DNA of 64,000 bases from Bombus terrestris. Taxonomy: Eukaryota; Arthropoda; Insecta; Hymenoptera; Apidae. The stretch spans positions 13,752,501-13,816,500 of the forward strand of contig NC_063275.1 in the NCBI RefSeq assembly GCF_910591885.1, written 5' to 3'. Shown here in pieces: positions 27,251 to 38,346 of the stretch. Numbering within the stretch: the stretch's first letter is position 1; each line of letters starts with the position of its first letter. Below the pieces are notes generated by a model. That model was not told the DNA's origin and did not search any database. It saw only the letters and a program-made list of their open reading frames with translations. The translations under genes and the position numbers were made by a program.

Positions 27251-29240
27251 TACATGTATATGTATGTATATATAATATTTCTTACATCGTGAAGAATTAA
27301 ATGAGAAACTTTGTGAAAACTGTCCGGTTTTATTAAACTAGTATGTGTCTAGTTACATAACAGCAAGAGGCATTAATATGTATAGCTATTGACTCATTTC
27401 TTTTTCAATGAATGTTGAAACCCGATCCAAGTAATTAATTGCAAATCACAGTGTATTTCTTGTAAGATAATTTTTACTATCATTGCTATACAGTCTGCTA
27501 AATATAACAACCTGTTGACTAAGAATGTTCGTAATTGTGGCGCATTTGCATCGCATACTTGAGGCACTCGAAATATTACAAAATGCCGACGAAAACGAGG
27601 GCAATCAATGAACCAATAAATTTCTGATTGACGTAAGCCAATTCGACGGAAGCCAAACATCGTGTTGATTTGAAATTTGTCTATTTTGTCTATTAATTAT
27701 TCACAAATGTTAATCTATGCGCATAATTTATTGATAGTGACATTTGGAAAATCTTTGGTCCTTACTTTCACTTTGCTAAAAGTATCATTGATAATATACG
27801 CAATTTCAATTTCACATAATCAAATCATCATCTTATCGATTCCCCAAACCTTCAAATCCTTAAATATCCAAATTTTTACATTTCCAAACTAAAAATACTC
27901 CAAAATTTCCTTCTTACAGAAATTTTGCAATTTCCACTCCCTCTTTGATTCTGCTTAATTCCATTATGAAATGTCTAATCTCTGCGAACTAACCATTGCA
28001 CGCATTTCTCACGCGCATCGCACACGTTTCTCAGATCGCGTTGGTACACCTCAATACCAAGATGAAGTACAAGAAACTGTTTAATCTTTCAAACATAACT
28101 TAGCTAGTGCCCTTTCAAAGCTTCAAGTACGAACGTGTTACACGTCCGGAGAGGCAGTACCAGCCGCGATCCTTACATCCTCGACGCGATCCACCCCCGC
28201 AATCGGCCGGCCGTGTATCCTAAAACGGGAGCTGTCCATCGTTGTTACGATTAATCTTGGCTGGTCGTAAGGCACAACCGTTATCGTGCATCCAACCAGC
28301 GACTGGTAGCTGAGAGGTGTTTCGTGCCGATCCGCCGCTAAGATACCGCTTGCCTGCCTAGACACGGGCGGATATCTGGTAGGCGTGATAGACCGGCTGT
28401 TATGCTCGCTAGACGTTCGAGACTCGGGCTACTGGACAGTACTTGTCCCTGACGAGGCTATACTTCCGTGTACGAAGTTCCCGGAAAACGGCACTTTATA
28501 GGCGCTATCCTACGAGTTATTTCGCGAAGGAAATCTGCCTGCGGCCATATCTAATTCTGCTTTCAAGAAGGAAATTCTGTGCAAAGGATCCATCCATTCG
28601 TTGAGATCCCGTCGACGTGGATTCATAGATTCTTAAATGGAATACGAATTCCTACTTGCACTTTGAACTTTCGTTGCTGTATTATTGTCCAGTACGTGTA
28701 CGATCGAAGTAGAGGTACAGATACTTTTCGCATACTGGCTGATATATGTGTGAAATACTTTAGCGTTTGAAAGACGCAAATGATAATAAACAATAGAATT
28801 TTCAAACACGATTTGTGGATACAATTATCGTGTCGAGTGCAAGTTTAGCATAACACGTTTACTTGAATTCTGTGATTCTAAGTGATTATATGATAGTACT
28901 GGATGTGCGTCCTACGATACCCTGTTTTGACGTATGAAATAGGAAATTTAATTGTTGGCAGTCAGAAAATTCTAACTAAGCTCCTGCTTTGCACTTTAAC
29001 CATCGTATAGTTATGTTACAAGGATTCCCTTACACGCTGTTGTACAGTTTCTTATATAAGAAACCACCAACAGAGTACCTACATAAATATTCATGATATC
29101 AAATTATTCGAAAGCTATACGCTCGTCTTAAAACATATCCGACAACCTGTCACCTTCCTTTCGTTTACTTCAGAAGTGTATACGTTCATTTTCATTCGGT
29201 ATAATAAGTTGAATCAGTTAAGAGAGATCGAGATGTGTGT
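27251..29240. other. AT-rich non-genic stretch with one GC-richer pocket
   Basis: No gene was supported. The pocket at 28130-28560 contains a 75-codon minus-strand frame (28138-28365) that ends near a GTAAG-type donor-like word, but no family is recognisable. An 88-codon minus frame (27394-27660) is also unassigned. Confidence 0.35.
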
Positions 29241-29259
29241 GCATGAACGAAATCTCCGG

Positions 29260-30290
29260 GGATGATTGATAAGACGCGTACGTTCAAGCGATGGACACCC
29301 GGAAAAAGTGGCGGAGGGAAATTAAGCGAGACGAAAGGAGAATGCGGAGTTAGTTTATTGACGAGGCAAAGCGAGACAAGGAGCGAGGCGTACGGTCGAG
29401 GATCCGTTGGTGAACGGGGCGCCTTATGGGAACAGGTAGCAGTCAGCGTTCGAGCCGCTCGCGCCGTGTATCGGGCCCCTTTGTCATTGTCAATATTCCG
29501 AGGAGGCAAAGATTATCTGGTGACTGATGGTCCATTCGCGTACCCATTGGATCTATGGTGCATCCATGCGCGAGGATGCGAACCGACGCAACGATCGATC
29601 GACGCAACGCGAGTCTCCCTTTCCTCCTTCATCCACGAGCGTCTGTTTACCCTTTCTCCTCTCATTTGCCCGCACTTCTACGCTCTCCTTTGCCGATCGA
29701 CGAACTCGCGGACTCACCAGGCTTTCCTTTTCCCGTTTCTTCGCCTTTACTTTATCCGCATGACGAGATACCTTTCCCGGCCCGATCTTTCGGATCACGG
29801 CAGTGACTAACATCGACTCTTTCTCCCTCCATCATGGTCCACCGCCACTTCCTTTTACGTTTTTCTTCTGGTAACCGTCGATACATCTTTCTTCGTCCTT
29901 ATCTCTCGCTCGATTCCCTCTCTCTGTTTTGCCCCCGTGTTCTCACTCTTTCAAACGTTTCTCTGTCTATCTTTCTCCATCACCACCAACGTATTGTATT
30001 GTTTCGAGATTAAAGATAACGAGATGCCTTTCAAGTGGGCCCAGAGTTATGGTGATTGTCCGATGTGGCCGCACTGGTGCGGCCCTTTTATTTTCGATCG
30101 ATACCCGGTGCATGTGTATCAGGGACAGGCCTGGCCATGCCGTGGAAGATACGCGTGCATACGCGAAGAGCCGAGCGTGAACGACCTCTCGGTAATCGGT
30201 GGCAATGGTATGGAATCGGTGGTATGATTGCTTCTGCGGTATTCCATTCGAATAACGATTCTTCGCGCCTCAACGTCATTTACAACCGCT
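29260..30290. other. GC-rich island with pyrimidine-rich tract
   Basis: The plus strand at 29600-29990 is rich in C and T. The longest frame (29262-29810, 182 codons, plus) overlaps an 86-codon minus frame and several others. A 96-codon plus frame (29937-30227) contains a Trp/Cys/Pro-rich segment (CPMWPHWCGPFIF) overlying a perfect 8-bp-arm hairpin at 30067-30084. No domain is recognised. Confidence 0.3.
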
Positions 30291-31340
30291 CATAATCTCT
30301 ATCCGCACCCTGTAATCTTTCCTAATTTCTGTGCATCAACTGACCAGCTGCAAGATTCCAATTTAGGTTAGAAATTAAATCTTCGTTGAAATTCGTAAAT
30401 TAACAAATTCTACTGTCCCTTCTTCAGCCATGGTCAGTTACGAAAGTATAACTTGCTTCTTGAAGTATAACTCTTTGCACCGTAATAAATATCTCGGCTT
30501 TTCAGGAAGCCTCAATTTCATTGCACAAGTACACGATTAATATTTAATTCACAAAGAACAAATGACTTATTTTTATAAATTCATTCACCGTATGGAAATG
30601 GACAAATAGCAATAAATTCTAAGGTAAATTAAGAAACAGTATTTTTAACATAATCGCCTTCCTATATTTTTCAATTTATGGATCAACGTAGCTTTGGAAC
30701 GTTTCGTTTATCAAGGATAAACTTCTTTCAGGCTTTCTTTTTCACTATTTTACGATAAATATTTGTATATGTGATAAATAAATATTTGTATCGACGTCAA
30801 ATTTTCAGATAAAATATACTAAATATTCAACACGGTTGAATGGTTTTACGACTGACTGTATACGTTCCTATATGTACAGTAGGAAGAATGTTGGCTGTTC
30901 CAGTTCCGTGAAAGATAAGGAACGATCGAAATCGTCGGCGGTAATTCGCGATGAATCGGATGAAATCGTCGTTCAATACCGTCACGTAGAGTTCTCGCTG
31001 CGGATCTTAAAGCTCATTCGTGCCGATTGCAAGAGCTCGATTACGCGAGCAATGATTTGCCTCGTTTCAAAGATCGCGAGGAGGTCAGCCCACAGCGTGA
31101 CCCTACGATTTCGCGAATTATTACCACCTGGATCGCTACTCCTTTGTCAGACGTGACGTGGCTCGAATACAACCCCCAGTATCCGCGAACTACATACCAC
31201 GTTTCCTGGCATGAGTTTGCTAAACTGAAACTGTTGGAAGTTACCAGAATCGCCAAGCATCTTAAGACCGAAGAGACAAAAAATGTTCGTCAAACTTAAT
31301 CGCGAATTACGAAGAAACATCGTCAAATGATATTTACTTT
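30291..31340. other. AT-rich stretch with a mixed pocket
   Basis: No gene was supported. The pocket at 30836-31299 holds plus frames of 106 and 90 codons in different phases and a 71-codon minus frame. None has a recognisable domain. Confidence 0.35.
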
Positions 31341-31940
31341 TTGTTCTCCTTGTGTTATGTAGTTCCTGGAATCATTAAGAGAAATAATCTAACCGTGTTG
31401 TTTTTTTCTTCAACAATAATACTTTCCTATGATTTTCGAGTATTTATTTACAAATTTTATTCGTGCTGTTTCTTTTTTTTTTCTTTTGGTTTCGAGTCAC
31501 TCAGTTATTTCAAACGATGTTTCCAATCTTTCCGTCTTCGTAAGAGGTATCTTGTACTTATAAAAAATTATTTTCTCCTGTATTTTAATATGCATATCTC
31601 CGTATCACATGTTTCCTCTTATCTTATATTTATTCATTTTAAGAATAATCTTCCTCGAGTATTCAACGTCCATGAAACATCTTTAAGATTAATCCAGTAT
31701 CTACTATTCCTCCTTCACTTTAATATACGAATCTCCATACTGTATGTCTTCTCTTATCTTATATTTATTCATTTTCAAGATCACCTTTCTGCGGTACTCA
31801 ATATCCATGAGACATCTCTACAGTTTCTTCAGTATAAACTACCTCCAGTCTGTTTGACTATCCTTTTATCCTGCCATAAGTTTTTCAAAATTTTCTTCAT
31901 TTTCTTAAATATTATAAATCTTTCGTACGTATATATTTAG
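31341..31940 (+). other. 199-codon open frame with an internal 45-codon duplication, unassigned
   Basis: A long frame in otherwise AT-rich DNA. Its plus strand is rich in T and C, which removes stop codons and makes a chance frame more likely. The product would be very hydrophobic and aromatic (many Phe, Ile, Leu, Tyr). Residues from about 78 and from about 123 are diverged copies sharing SYLIFIHF and VHETSL/IHETSL. The repeat period is exactly 135 bases, so phase is kept. Differences between copies do not favour third positions, which argues against selection on this frame. The minus strand also keeps two related 30-codon frames across the copies. No family was recognised. Confidence 0.2.
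31572..31841. repeat. Diverged tandem duplication, 135-bp period, two copies
   Basis: Copies at 31572-31706 and 31707-31841 align without net length change. They share an identical core, ATCTTATATTTATTCATTTT, at 31621 and 31756, and are clearly diverged elsewhere. No third copy was found on either side. The equal length over 135 bases points to a local duplication that has since accumulated mostly point changes. Confidence 0.85.
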
Positions 31941-32985
31941 AACAATATAATTCATAAAATTTCACATTTTATCCTCTACATATATTATCCTCATTTAAAC
32001 CAATTCAGGGTTCTGAAAAAATCTTTACAAGATTTGCATTTCTCCGATGTCCGGAGATGTCCAATGGATCAAAGAACGAAGCAAAAGAATCGTTCAACGC
32101 CGGTGTTCCACTGTCCAGTGGAACAGAAAGGAAAACATATCGTTGAACGCGGCAAGCCAAGAACCTCGGTGACGATGGGGCCTTATGCCTTGATGGAACG
32201 ACCGTCCAACCGGTAGGTCCCACTGTCGAAATCGTCACGTCACTAACAGTTACCTGTGTTACTAGTGTTACTGGTTACCGATACGGATCTTTCTCTCTCT
32301 TTTTTCTCTTGCCCGTCACTGGCCACCGTTTCTGCTCGTCCGCCTTCGACTTTCTTGGCCTCTCACAGTCAGCATTCAGATCTCTCCGCTTCGCTCTTCC
32401 AGATCTGTGAGCCAGATGACATCTTGTACCGCATAATGGGCTACGTTAGGGGAATAAATTATACGATACAGGGCCCAGCGCAGAGCCGCGTTCTCCACGG
32501 GCCCCTGTTTACAAATATATTTGTCTACCGTGACTGATGCTCGTCAATTAGAGTGAAACTTGCGCTGTACTCCGCGTTTGCACAGAATTACGTTGCATTG
32601 CACTAGACACGAACGATTCGATGCCATTCTATCCCGCGTGGATCCCGCGAGAAATTATCGTCGATACGTCAGCTCGTTTGTCCGCAAACGGAAAGTTATT
32701 TTTGTGTTTACAATCGCCGTCGTTGCCTTATTGGGCCAATAGCGAACCTTTCTGTTGAAATATGGGCTATGGAAAGTATCGATAAGTTTCTTATTTACCG
32801 TCTTACAATCAGCGGCAGTTTGAGATGAAGAATACAGGAGGAAAAATAATCCGAGTCTGTCCATTGTATAGTACGAGTCGTCTTAAAGCGCGACATTCAT
32901 CGTACTTGTACTTCATTGTACTTTCCCGTTTCTTTACTTGCTTGTAAAGTTCCATCTTGAATGGTTCACAAGGTGGGATTTTATA
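31941..32985. other. Mixed stretch with hairpin and GC-richer pocket
   Basis: No gene was supported. The interval 32050-32650 is GC-richer, with frames of 60 to 93 codons. It contains a perfect inverted repeat at 32104-32125. The rest is AT-rich with nothing recognised. Confidence 0.35.
32104..32125. repeat. Perfect 10-bp inverted repeat, 2-bp spacer
   Basis: TGTTCCACTG is followed by TC and then CAGTGGAACA, an exact reverse complement. Near-palindromes of this kind can be dimer binding sites or chance; no other clue is present. Confidence 0.85.
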
Positions 32986-32987
32986 TT

Positions 32988-33052
32988 ACAGCAGGGCACT
33001 AATTAACTGAACAGATTAACCGAATTCTGAGTCTACTTATCTGAATGTAAAC
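32988..33052 (+). mobile_element. Fragment related to the pogo-like element at 35.9 kb
   Basis: The segment starts TACAGCAGGGCACTAATTAA and contains ATTAACTGAAC, then ACCGAATTC and CTTATCTGAA. The same series of words in the same order occurs at 35955-36000 (ATTAACTGAAC, TTGAATTC, CTTATCTGAA). This shows two members of a dispersed family. Assignment to pogo/Tigger-type non-autonomous elements rests on the CAGT/CAGC start and the GAAC-rich terminal region, and is inference. Confidence 0.4.
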
Positions 33053-34545
33053 TATTACATAATAGCGAAAATGATAAAACAGTGGAAAATGTGAATTCCT
33101 ATCACGTAGGACGTGTTTGGACAAACGAACCTACAATTGCACGTGTAAATAAACGACTAAATCCAACACTCGCGTAGAGACAATGCAGAAGGCTGTTAGG
33201 GCAAGGGGAGAGAGAAAAACGTTAAGGCGGCTTTAAAACGAGTAAATTATTTCAAGGGTAGGAGGATCGTGCGCTACTTAAACAAGGGAATGCAAAGCAA
33301 CGATTGACGACGTTCTTTCACCTCTCTACCCTGTTCCTTTGCGCGCTCTTTGGCGCAGGTTCAAACGATTTCAACGGGGCTTCGGTTCCACGTCGTTGTT
33401 CGTCTTAAGACCGTTTGAAAACGCGCTTCATTGTCTCGCCCGCTTGCATTATTTACGTACATCAGAGACGACTTAATTTTGACGCGAGGAAAGATTATTT
33501 TCGTATGCATCCCACTCGCGTTCGTCTTCCTTTCGGTGTATTAAAATTTATCTTTATGAATAATCGAAAATGATATCATCATCTCTCCTCTCAAGCGTTA
33601 CAGAGATTAAAACCATATATAAACGAGGGAATTCTTAGTCTTGCAATCATACATCTACATCTTCTTAAAGATAAAAATATTTCTTTGAAAAAGTATTTAT
33701 TTCGTATATTAAAATCTAATAGCAGAAATTGTGGAAATGAACTGAACATGTTAACACAAACAGAAAAAATAACATATATTCAGCTGCAAAAAATTATGAC
33801 TGGCATCATAGTTTACACTTTTTATAAATAACGTTCGCATGTTTAAAAATAACAAAAATATTTAAGATGGCCAAACGATAATGGTACTCCCTACGTATCT
33901 AAATCTCAAACTGTAACGTTTAGCTCAAAAAGTTCATTGAACATTTATCTTCAGAACTATTCTGTTTCGCTCGTATGCAGCAAATCTTCTGGACGATCCA
34001 GGAAACATCTCAGGTTGGCCTGATAAAATAACCATGGTATCGCTGCCCTCATCGATTTAGATCTAGCTTATCGCTGACTCGTCGAGCTTCCAGCATCGCG
34101 ATAGATCGCTGGAATTCGATCTTACCGTTGGGGATCTACGAGGAAGAGAAATCGCGCTAGCACGGTAGCAAGATAAAAAGCAAATCGCGGCCCAAGAGGC
34201 TCGCGCTTATAGTTTCGCGCCGACTGACAGCTGGACAATTGCCAGCAGGGAAGAAGGTACGCGGGATTATAGAAACCAAGATTACCGTGGAAACGACGGA
34301 CTCGGCTACTTAACGGTAATTGCCGAGCCCGAGTAAATCCACTGGGAGTGTGTGCAATTGTACACGCATACGTGGCCTGCGTCGTTCTTTTGCACGAACC
34401 AAACGTCTATTCGTCAGGTGAAACTCGTAGCACGCGCCTGCTCGTGCCATTTTACTTTCATTCGCAAATGAAAAAAGAGAAATGCGGATCTTTGAATGCC
34501 AAGGACCATCGCTTGAAATTTTCAGCTTTATGTCTTGTCATTCAG
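33053..34545. other. AT-rich non-genic stretch
   Basis: No gene or RNA was supported. The interval 33180-33520 and the interval 34030-34330 are less AT-rich. No repeats were recognised. Confidence 0.4.
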
Positions 34546-34547
34546 AC

Positions 34548-34720
34548 ACACTGGCTCACGACAGTATTCGAACACTTACCATAAGAAAACTTTTACGTGC
34601 ATATTGTATACGTTATGTAAAACATTTTGAAATTTCATTAATCGTCAAATTTCATTCGTAGTGAGATACGACCTGATTGTCATGATTGTGCACTTATATT
34701 GGTCAAATCAAATCAGGAAA
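34548..34720 (+). mobile_element. Mariner-family MITE fragment (left end)
   Basis: It begins CACTGGCTCACGACAGTATT and continues CGAACACTTACC, the form of a Tc1/mariner-type terminal repeat. Downstream the stretch GTAAAACATTTTGAAA and ATTCATTAAT-like words match the element at 49521 in order and spacing over about 100 bases. The right end was not found. The base pair before it is CA, not TA, so the exact boundary is uncertain. Confidence 0.5.
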
Positions 34721-34820
34721 CGTAGTTTGTAAGAATATATCTATATTATAAATAAAAGATAATAAGAGACAAGAATTCGTAACAATATTCAAGAAATAGG
34801 ATAAAGCGTTTATTAAGCGC

Positions 34821-34846
34821 AATTACACACTGCGTCCAGTGTAATT
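34821..34846. repeat. Imperfect inverted repeat (hairpin)
   Basis: AATTACACACTG, a CGTC spacer, then CAGTGTAATT: ten paired bases with a 2-base bulge on the left arm. It may be the degenerate right end of the element starting at 34548, whose outer CACTGG it matches inverted (CCAGTG, 34837-34842), but the agreement stops after about six bases. Confidence 0.4.
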
Positions 34847-34949
34847 ACTCTCTCCCTGTTGCATTCGATTACCTACGTATTCCATGAGCCCAATGTCCAG
34901 AAATCAAATTCGTTCGAAGGGATTGAAAGTCGAACAGAGTGGGTAGAGG

Positions 34950-35760
34950 GTAAAAGTTAATTAAGTTGCAAAGGATTGAGACAGTATTCCTGGCGGAGGT
35001 GATTCGGGATGATGCATGAGGCTCGGCAGTCGAGGAAAAAAGGGCAAACGAACCAGAAAGAAAGCACGCAGAAACGAGAAGGAGAAATGTCCTCCCGATT
35101 CAGTAAACTTTGACCCGCGAGCGAGCTCGATTCTCGACAGTGATGTATCGCATCCTGTCGTTGACCCGTATTCCTCGAGCGAGATTCCTTCTTCTTCTTC
35201 TTCTTCCTCCACCTCTTCTGCATCCTCCGACTCACTCCGTGGCACACTCATTTTTGCCTTTTTTTCCACTTCCCTTGTCGAGCGTGCAGCGAGTGCACTG
35301 ACTCATTGTCAGAAGGAGTGAGTGCTTAGTCAGTGGCTGGCATGCGTACACGAAGAAGGAGAAGTAGAAGAAGAAGAAGAAAACAGCGAAGAAGAAGGAA
35401 CTATCATAATAGAGGGAGCCTCCGGCAGGGCGTAGGCGCTGCTCCTCGATTCTTTTTCTCGATGTCCCGCCGTTCTCTGTCTTTCTGCGTTCGTTACGAT
35501 TTATTCATTTTTCTATCTATCTTCTTCCAGTTTGCTGTCGCGACTAATCTCCGCCTTTCCCCCTTCAATTCTTTGTTCGCCCAGTTTCAAAGGATACGTC
35601 GCGTTTGCGAGGGCGAAAATAACAGAAGAGAGAATGCCGTGATAGAAAAAGAAGACTCGATTCCATCCGTCCAACGTTTACCAGCCCGGATCGAGAGATC
35701 GACTAAATATAAACAAGTCCTCCTTTTATTCGCCACTGCGATTACACTGGGAATTTGAAA
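34950..35760. other. GC-rich island with TTC and GAA tracts
   Basis: The island holds a TTC microsatellite at 35187-35207 and a GAA-rich purine tract at 35350-35400. Frames of 96 to 141 codons on both strands translate into Ser-, Glu- or Arg-rich runs. No domain is recognised, so no gene is called. Confidence 0.4.
35187..35207 (+). repeat. (TTC)n microsatellite
   Basis: About six to seven consecutive TTC/CTT triplets, followed by TCC-rich DNA. The purine-rich GAA tract on the same strand 150 bases further on is nearly its complement. Confidence 0.9.
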
Positions 35761-35905
35761 CGGGCGTCGCTTTTAAATGTTTCGAAGGCACGCCACGCGT
35801 TCCGTCCCGGAATCCTTGATCTTTTACGGGGGAGGAGCTCGGGCTACCTTTGTTGCTATTCATTGTTTGGAGGCTAATAAAATAAGAATCCTATTAAATA
35901 GATCT

Positions 35906-36005
35906 ACAGTGCAACTCCATTTATCTGAACTCTATCTATTCGAACGAAATTTTATGATTAACTGAACTTTTGTCCATTGAATTCACTTATCTGAACATGG
36001 ACGTC
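35906..36005 (+). mobile_element. Pogo/Tigger-like element end
   Basis: It starts TACAGTGCAACTCCATTTAT, then CTGAAC, CTATTCGAAC, ATTAACTGAAC and ATCTGAAC: repeated GAAC-bearing words at short intervals. The outer 24 bases match the terminus at 10298 and the inner part matches 32988-33052. No inverted right end was recognised within the next kilobase. A non-autonomous or truncated copy is inferred. Confidence 0.45.
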
Positions 36006-37610
36006 ATCATCAGCTCCTATCTGCAAAAATTATTTACATAAACTGTTTGCCCCCCGGCAAGTTCATCATGTCATGATGCTGTCATTTATAGAAGAACAGT
36101 TTTGAAATCCAGTGTGTCGTTCATCGTCTCGAATATCTTTCACAGTTAATATAGCACTGCTATACATCGCAAATTCGTCGAAATAAACAACATTCTAGAA
36201 CAGGAACAAATAACTTTTACTCGTTTATAACAACCCTTGGCCCTTTTTTCCGGAACCCAGTCATCTCAAATCCAATGTCAAAGGCAGAGTTAGTGGAAAC
36301 AATTTCAATGAATACTGATGACAGGTGGGATGCTACCCGGCGCGAGTGGACGCGCGCTGCTTCGCTGCCGGGAGCACGGCTCTATAAAAGGCGGCTTAAA
36401 TCAACGAAGGAAAGAATACGGATCACAGAGGTATTACCTACGCGCGGACCATTGTTCGCGTTCTCATTGGCATTCATGGGGTGCGCGGCCGGCCGTTCTA
36501 TCAATACCATAATACCCGACGCTATTATGAGTTATCGCGCCATTGTTTCTTCGGAAGCGTATCGGCCCGGTTTCGTACCTCTTAATGCACGTTTCGGCTC
36601 TATATAATCCTTTAACGTCTTAGTTTCGTTGTTCACCGCGATACGGTGGCTACTTCCTAATGTCAGATTACCAACAAACGTGGAAGATACTCTTTGACTG
36701 ACCTAAGGATTTCGAGTGTAAGTTCAACAAGATTCAAATTAATAAAATAACCATAGAAGATTTGATTATTTCATTCGAGATCAGAGATACATCTCGAGGT
36801 TCTGACGATTTGTTTGTTACTTTCATGTTGCATCGACGTCAATTTAAATTCTCATGTAAATACTTTCCTATTGACATGTCGTAATTTTTATAACTTTTAA
36901 AGAACGATATTGCCCAGGGTATACAAAAATGAAAAGGAAAGCGAAAATACTCGATTATAACTCGCTATTTTAAATAGTATAGAATGACATGAATCCTATT
37001 TTGCTGAAAAGAGCGTTAGAAATTTCTCTGCAACGCGCAACAATGTCTGGCAGAAACATCTAAATTACCAAAGAATTTTCTCGCTGTCAGAGACAACAGC
37101 AAGATGAAGAAATCTCCGCCTTCTCTTTCTGAATCGCGTGAGAACATAGTCCTCTCGACACGTGCGATCGTAGGCAGCTTACACTGCCTCCATAGCTTAG
37201 GCGTGAGGTCGCTTGCTGAACGACACTTCCCGTGCATATAAATGACACCAGCTCATCCGTCAAACATAACATACCGTATCAAACATAATCAATATTCTAT
37301 AAAAAAATATTAATATTATTATATAAGAAAGTACGATATCCTAAAGCTTAGACTTTCAATAGATTTTTCTTATAAAATAAAATCACTAGTTGAAGAGAAT
37401 TAAAGAGAGATGTAGGCATCAAATAGATAATTACGACACGAAGGCGATAGAATAGAAAAATTATAGTAAAAGATAGAATCACAAGGAGACTTTACAGATT
37501 AACAAAGAAGCTACAAGTCATAATAAATATTATATAATTTTTATTATAAGTTAAGTTATACATGTGCACTTTGTTCATACTCCTGTAATAAACTTAAGAA
37601 AAAGAAATTC
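36006..37610. other. Mixed stretch, no gene supported
   Basis: A GC-richer block at 36320-36610 contains a TATA-like word (36382) and a 110-codon plus frame of unknown content. Another mixed block at 37010-37260 holds short minus frames. The remainder is AT-rich with nothing recognised. Confidence 0.35.
36382..36391 (+). promoter_or_regulatory. TATA-box-like word CTATAAAAGG
   Basis: A close match to the animal TATA consensus in locally GC-rich DNA, preceded by GCACGG and followed by GCGGC. The plus frame starting downstream is short and unassigned. There is no clear initiator at the expected 25-35 bases. It may be chance. Confidence 0.2.
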
Positions 37611-37913
37611 GAACACTATGTTTCTCTGGCAAGTTTCGGTGTAAAAGTGCGTTTTCCATCAACCGAACGACGAACCGCAACGGTTGCGCGTCGGACAAGA
37701 CGTAAAAGAAAAGCTGACGAATGCAAACGGTGGCTGATGCGTGCACAGCGCGCATCACAAATTATATTACCGCCGGCGTATGCAGATACACCGCAAACGC
37801 AATTGTCTCGACGTGGCGTCGTGGCAAACGACATAGAGAGTGTGGTGAACAGGGGAAAACGTTCGCGCGGAGGGGTAACGCTGTGGAGACGCATTAAACG
37901 CATAGAAGATGTA
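37611..37913. other. GC-richer block with opposing open frames, next to an inverted-repeat element
   Basis: A 93-codon plus frame (37647-37928) and a 124-codon minus frame (37616-37990) overlap. Both run into the inverted-repeat element that starts at 37914, so their ends lie in element DNA. The plus product is strongly basic (RRTRRKRKADE); no family is recognised. Confidence 0.3.
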
Positions 37914-38344
37914 CACCATCGTTCATAAGTATACCCGAACACTTTGGTCGATTTACAGGAACAGCATTTAAATTCGAACACAGTTGACAATGAATAAATA
38001 ATTAAAAATAATTAATAACAACATTTTCATGGAATCAACAGATTAGAAATCTACGTCATTTACTAAAAAGGCTGTCTCTATCATTTTAAAGGAATCTTCT
38101 TAATCCGATCTACGATTCAGAAATTAAAAAATCTGGAAATATAATGTTTAATGCAAAATAATTCCATAGGACTTGATTATTAAAGTAGCTTCCAAAATTC
38201 AATTTAAGCGCGTTATAACATTCCATTTTATATAATTACGGTGATTATAAAGAATACGTTGCAATACAATTTCTCCGTAATTTTGTAATTAAGGTATACG
38301 TATGTTGTCAAATGTAAGTGTCCGGATACTTTTGAACTGTAGTG
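37914..38344. mobile_element. Tc1/mariner-type MITE with terminal inverted repeats and TA duplication
   Basis: The left end reads CACCATCGTTCATAAGTATA then CCCGAACACTT. The right end, reverse complemented, reads CACTACAGTTCAAAAGTATC then CGGACACTT. The two agree at most of about 29 positions. TA lies directly outside both ends (37912-37913 and 38345-38346), as expected for Tc1/mariner insertion. The 431-bp interior is AT-rich with no transposase frame, so the element is non-autonomous. Both ends resemble the left end at 34548 (GTATTCGAACACTTACC), suggesting one broader family. Confidence 0.7.
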
Positions 38345-38346
38345 TA

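Noticed and set aside
30067..30095. Intrinsic transcription terminator
   Set aside because: The hairpin plus T run looks like one, but the window is animal nuclear DNA in which such terminators are not used.
37983..38005. Inverted match to 56757-56780 (TTAATTATTTA-TCATTGTCA)
   Set aside because: Similarity does not extend beyond about 20 AT-rich bases, so it may be chance.
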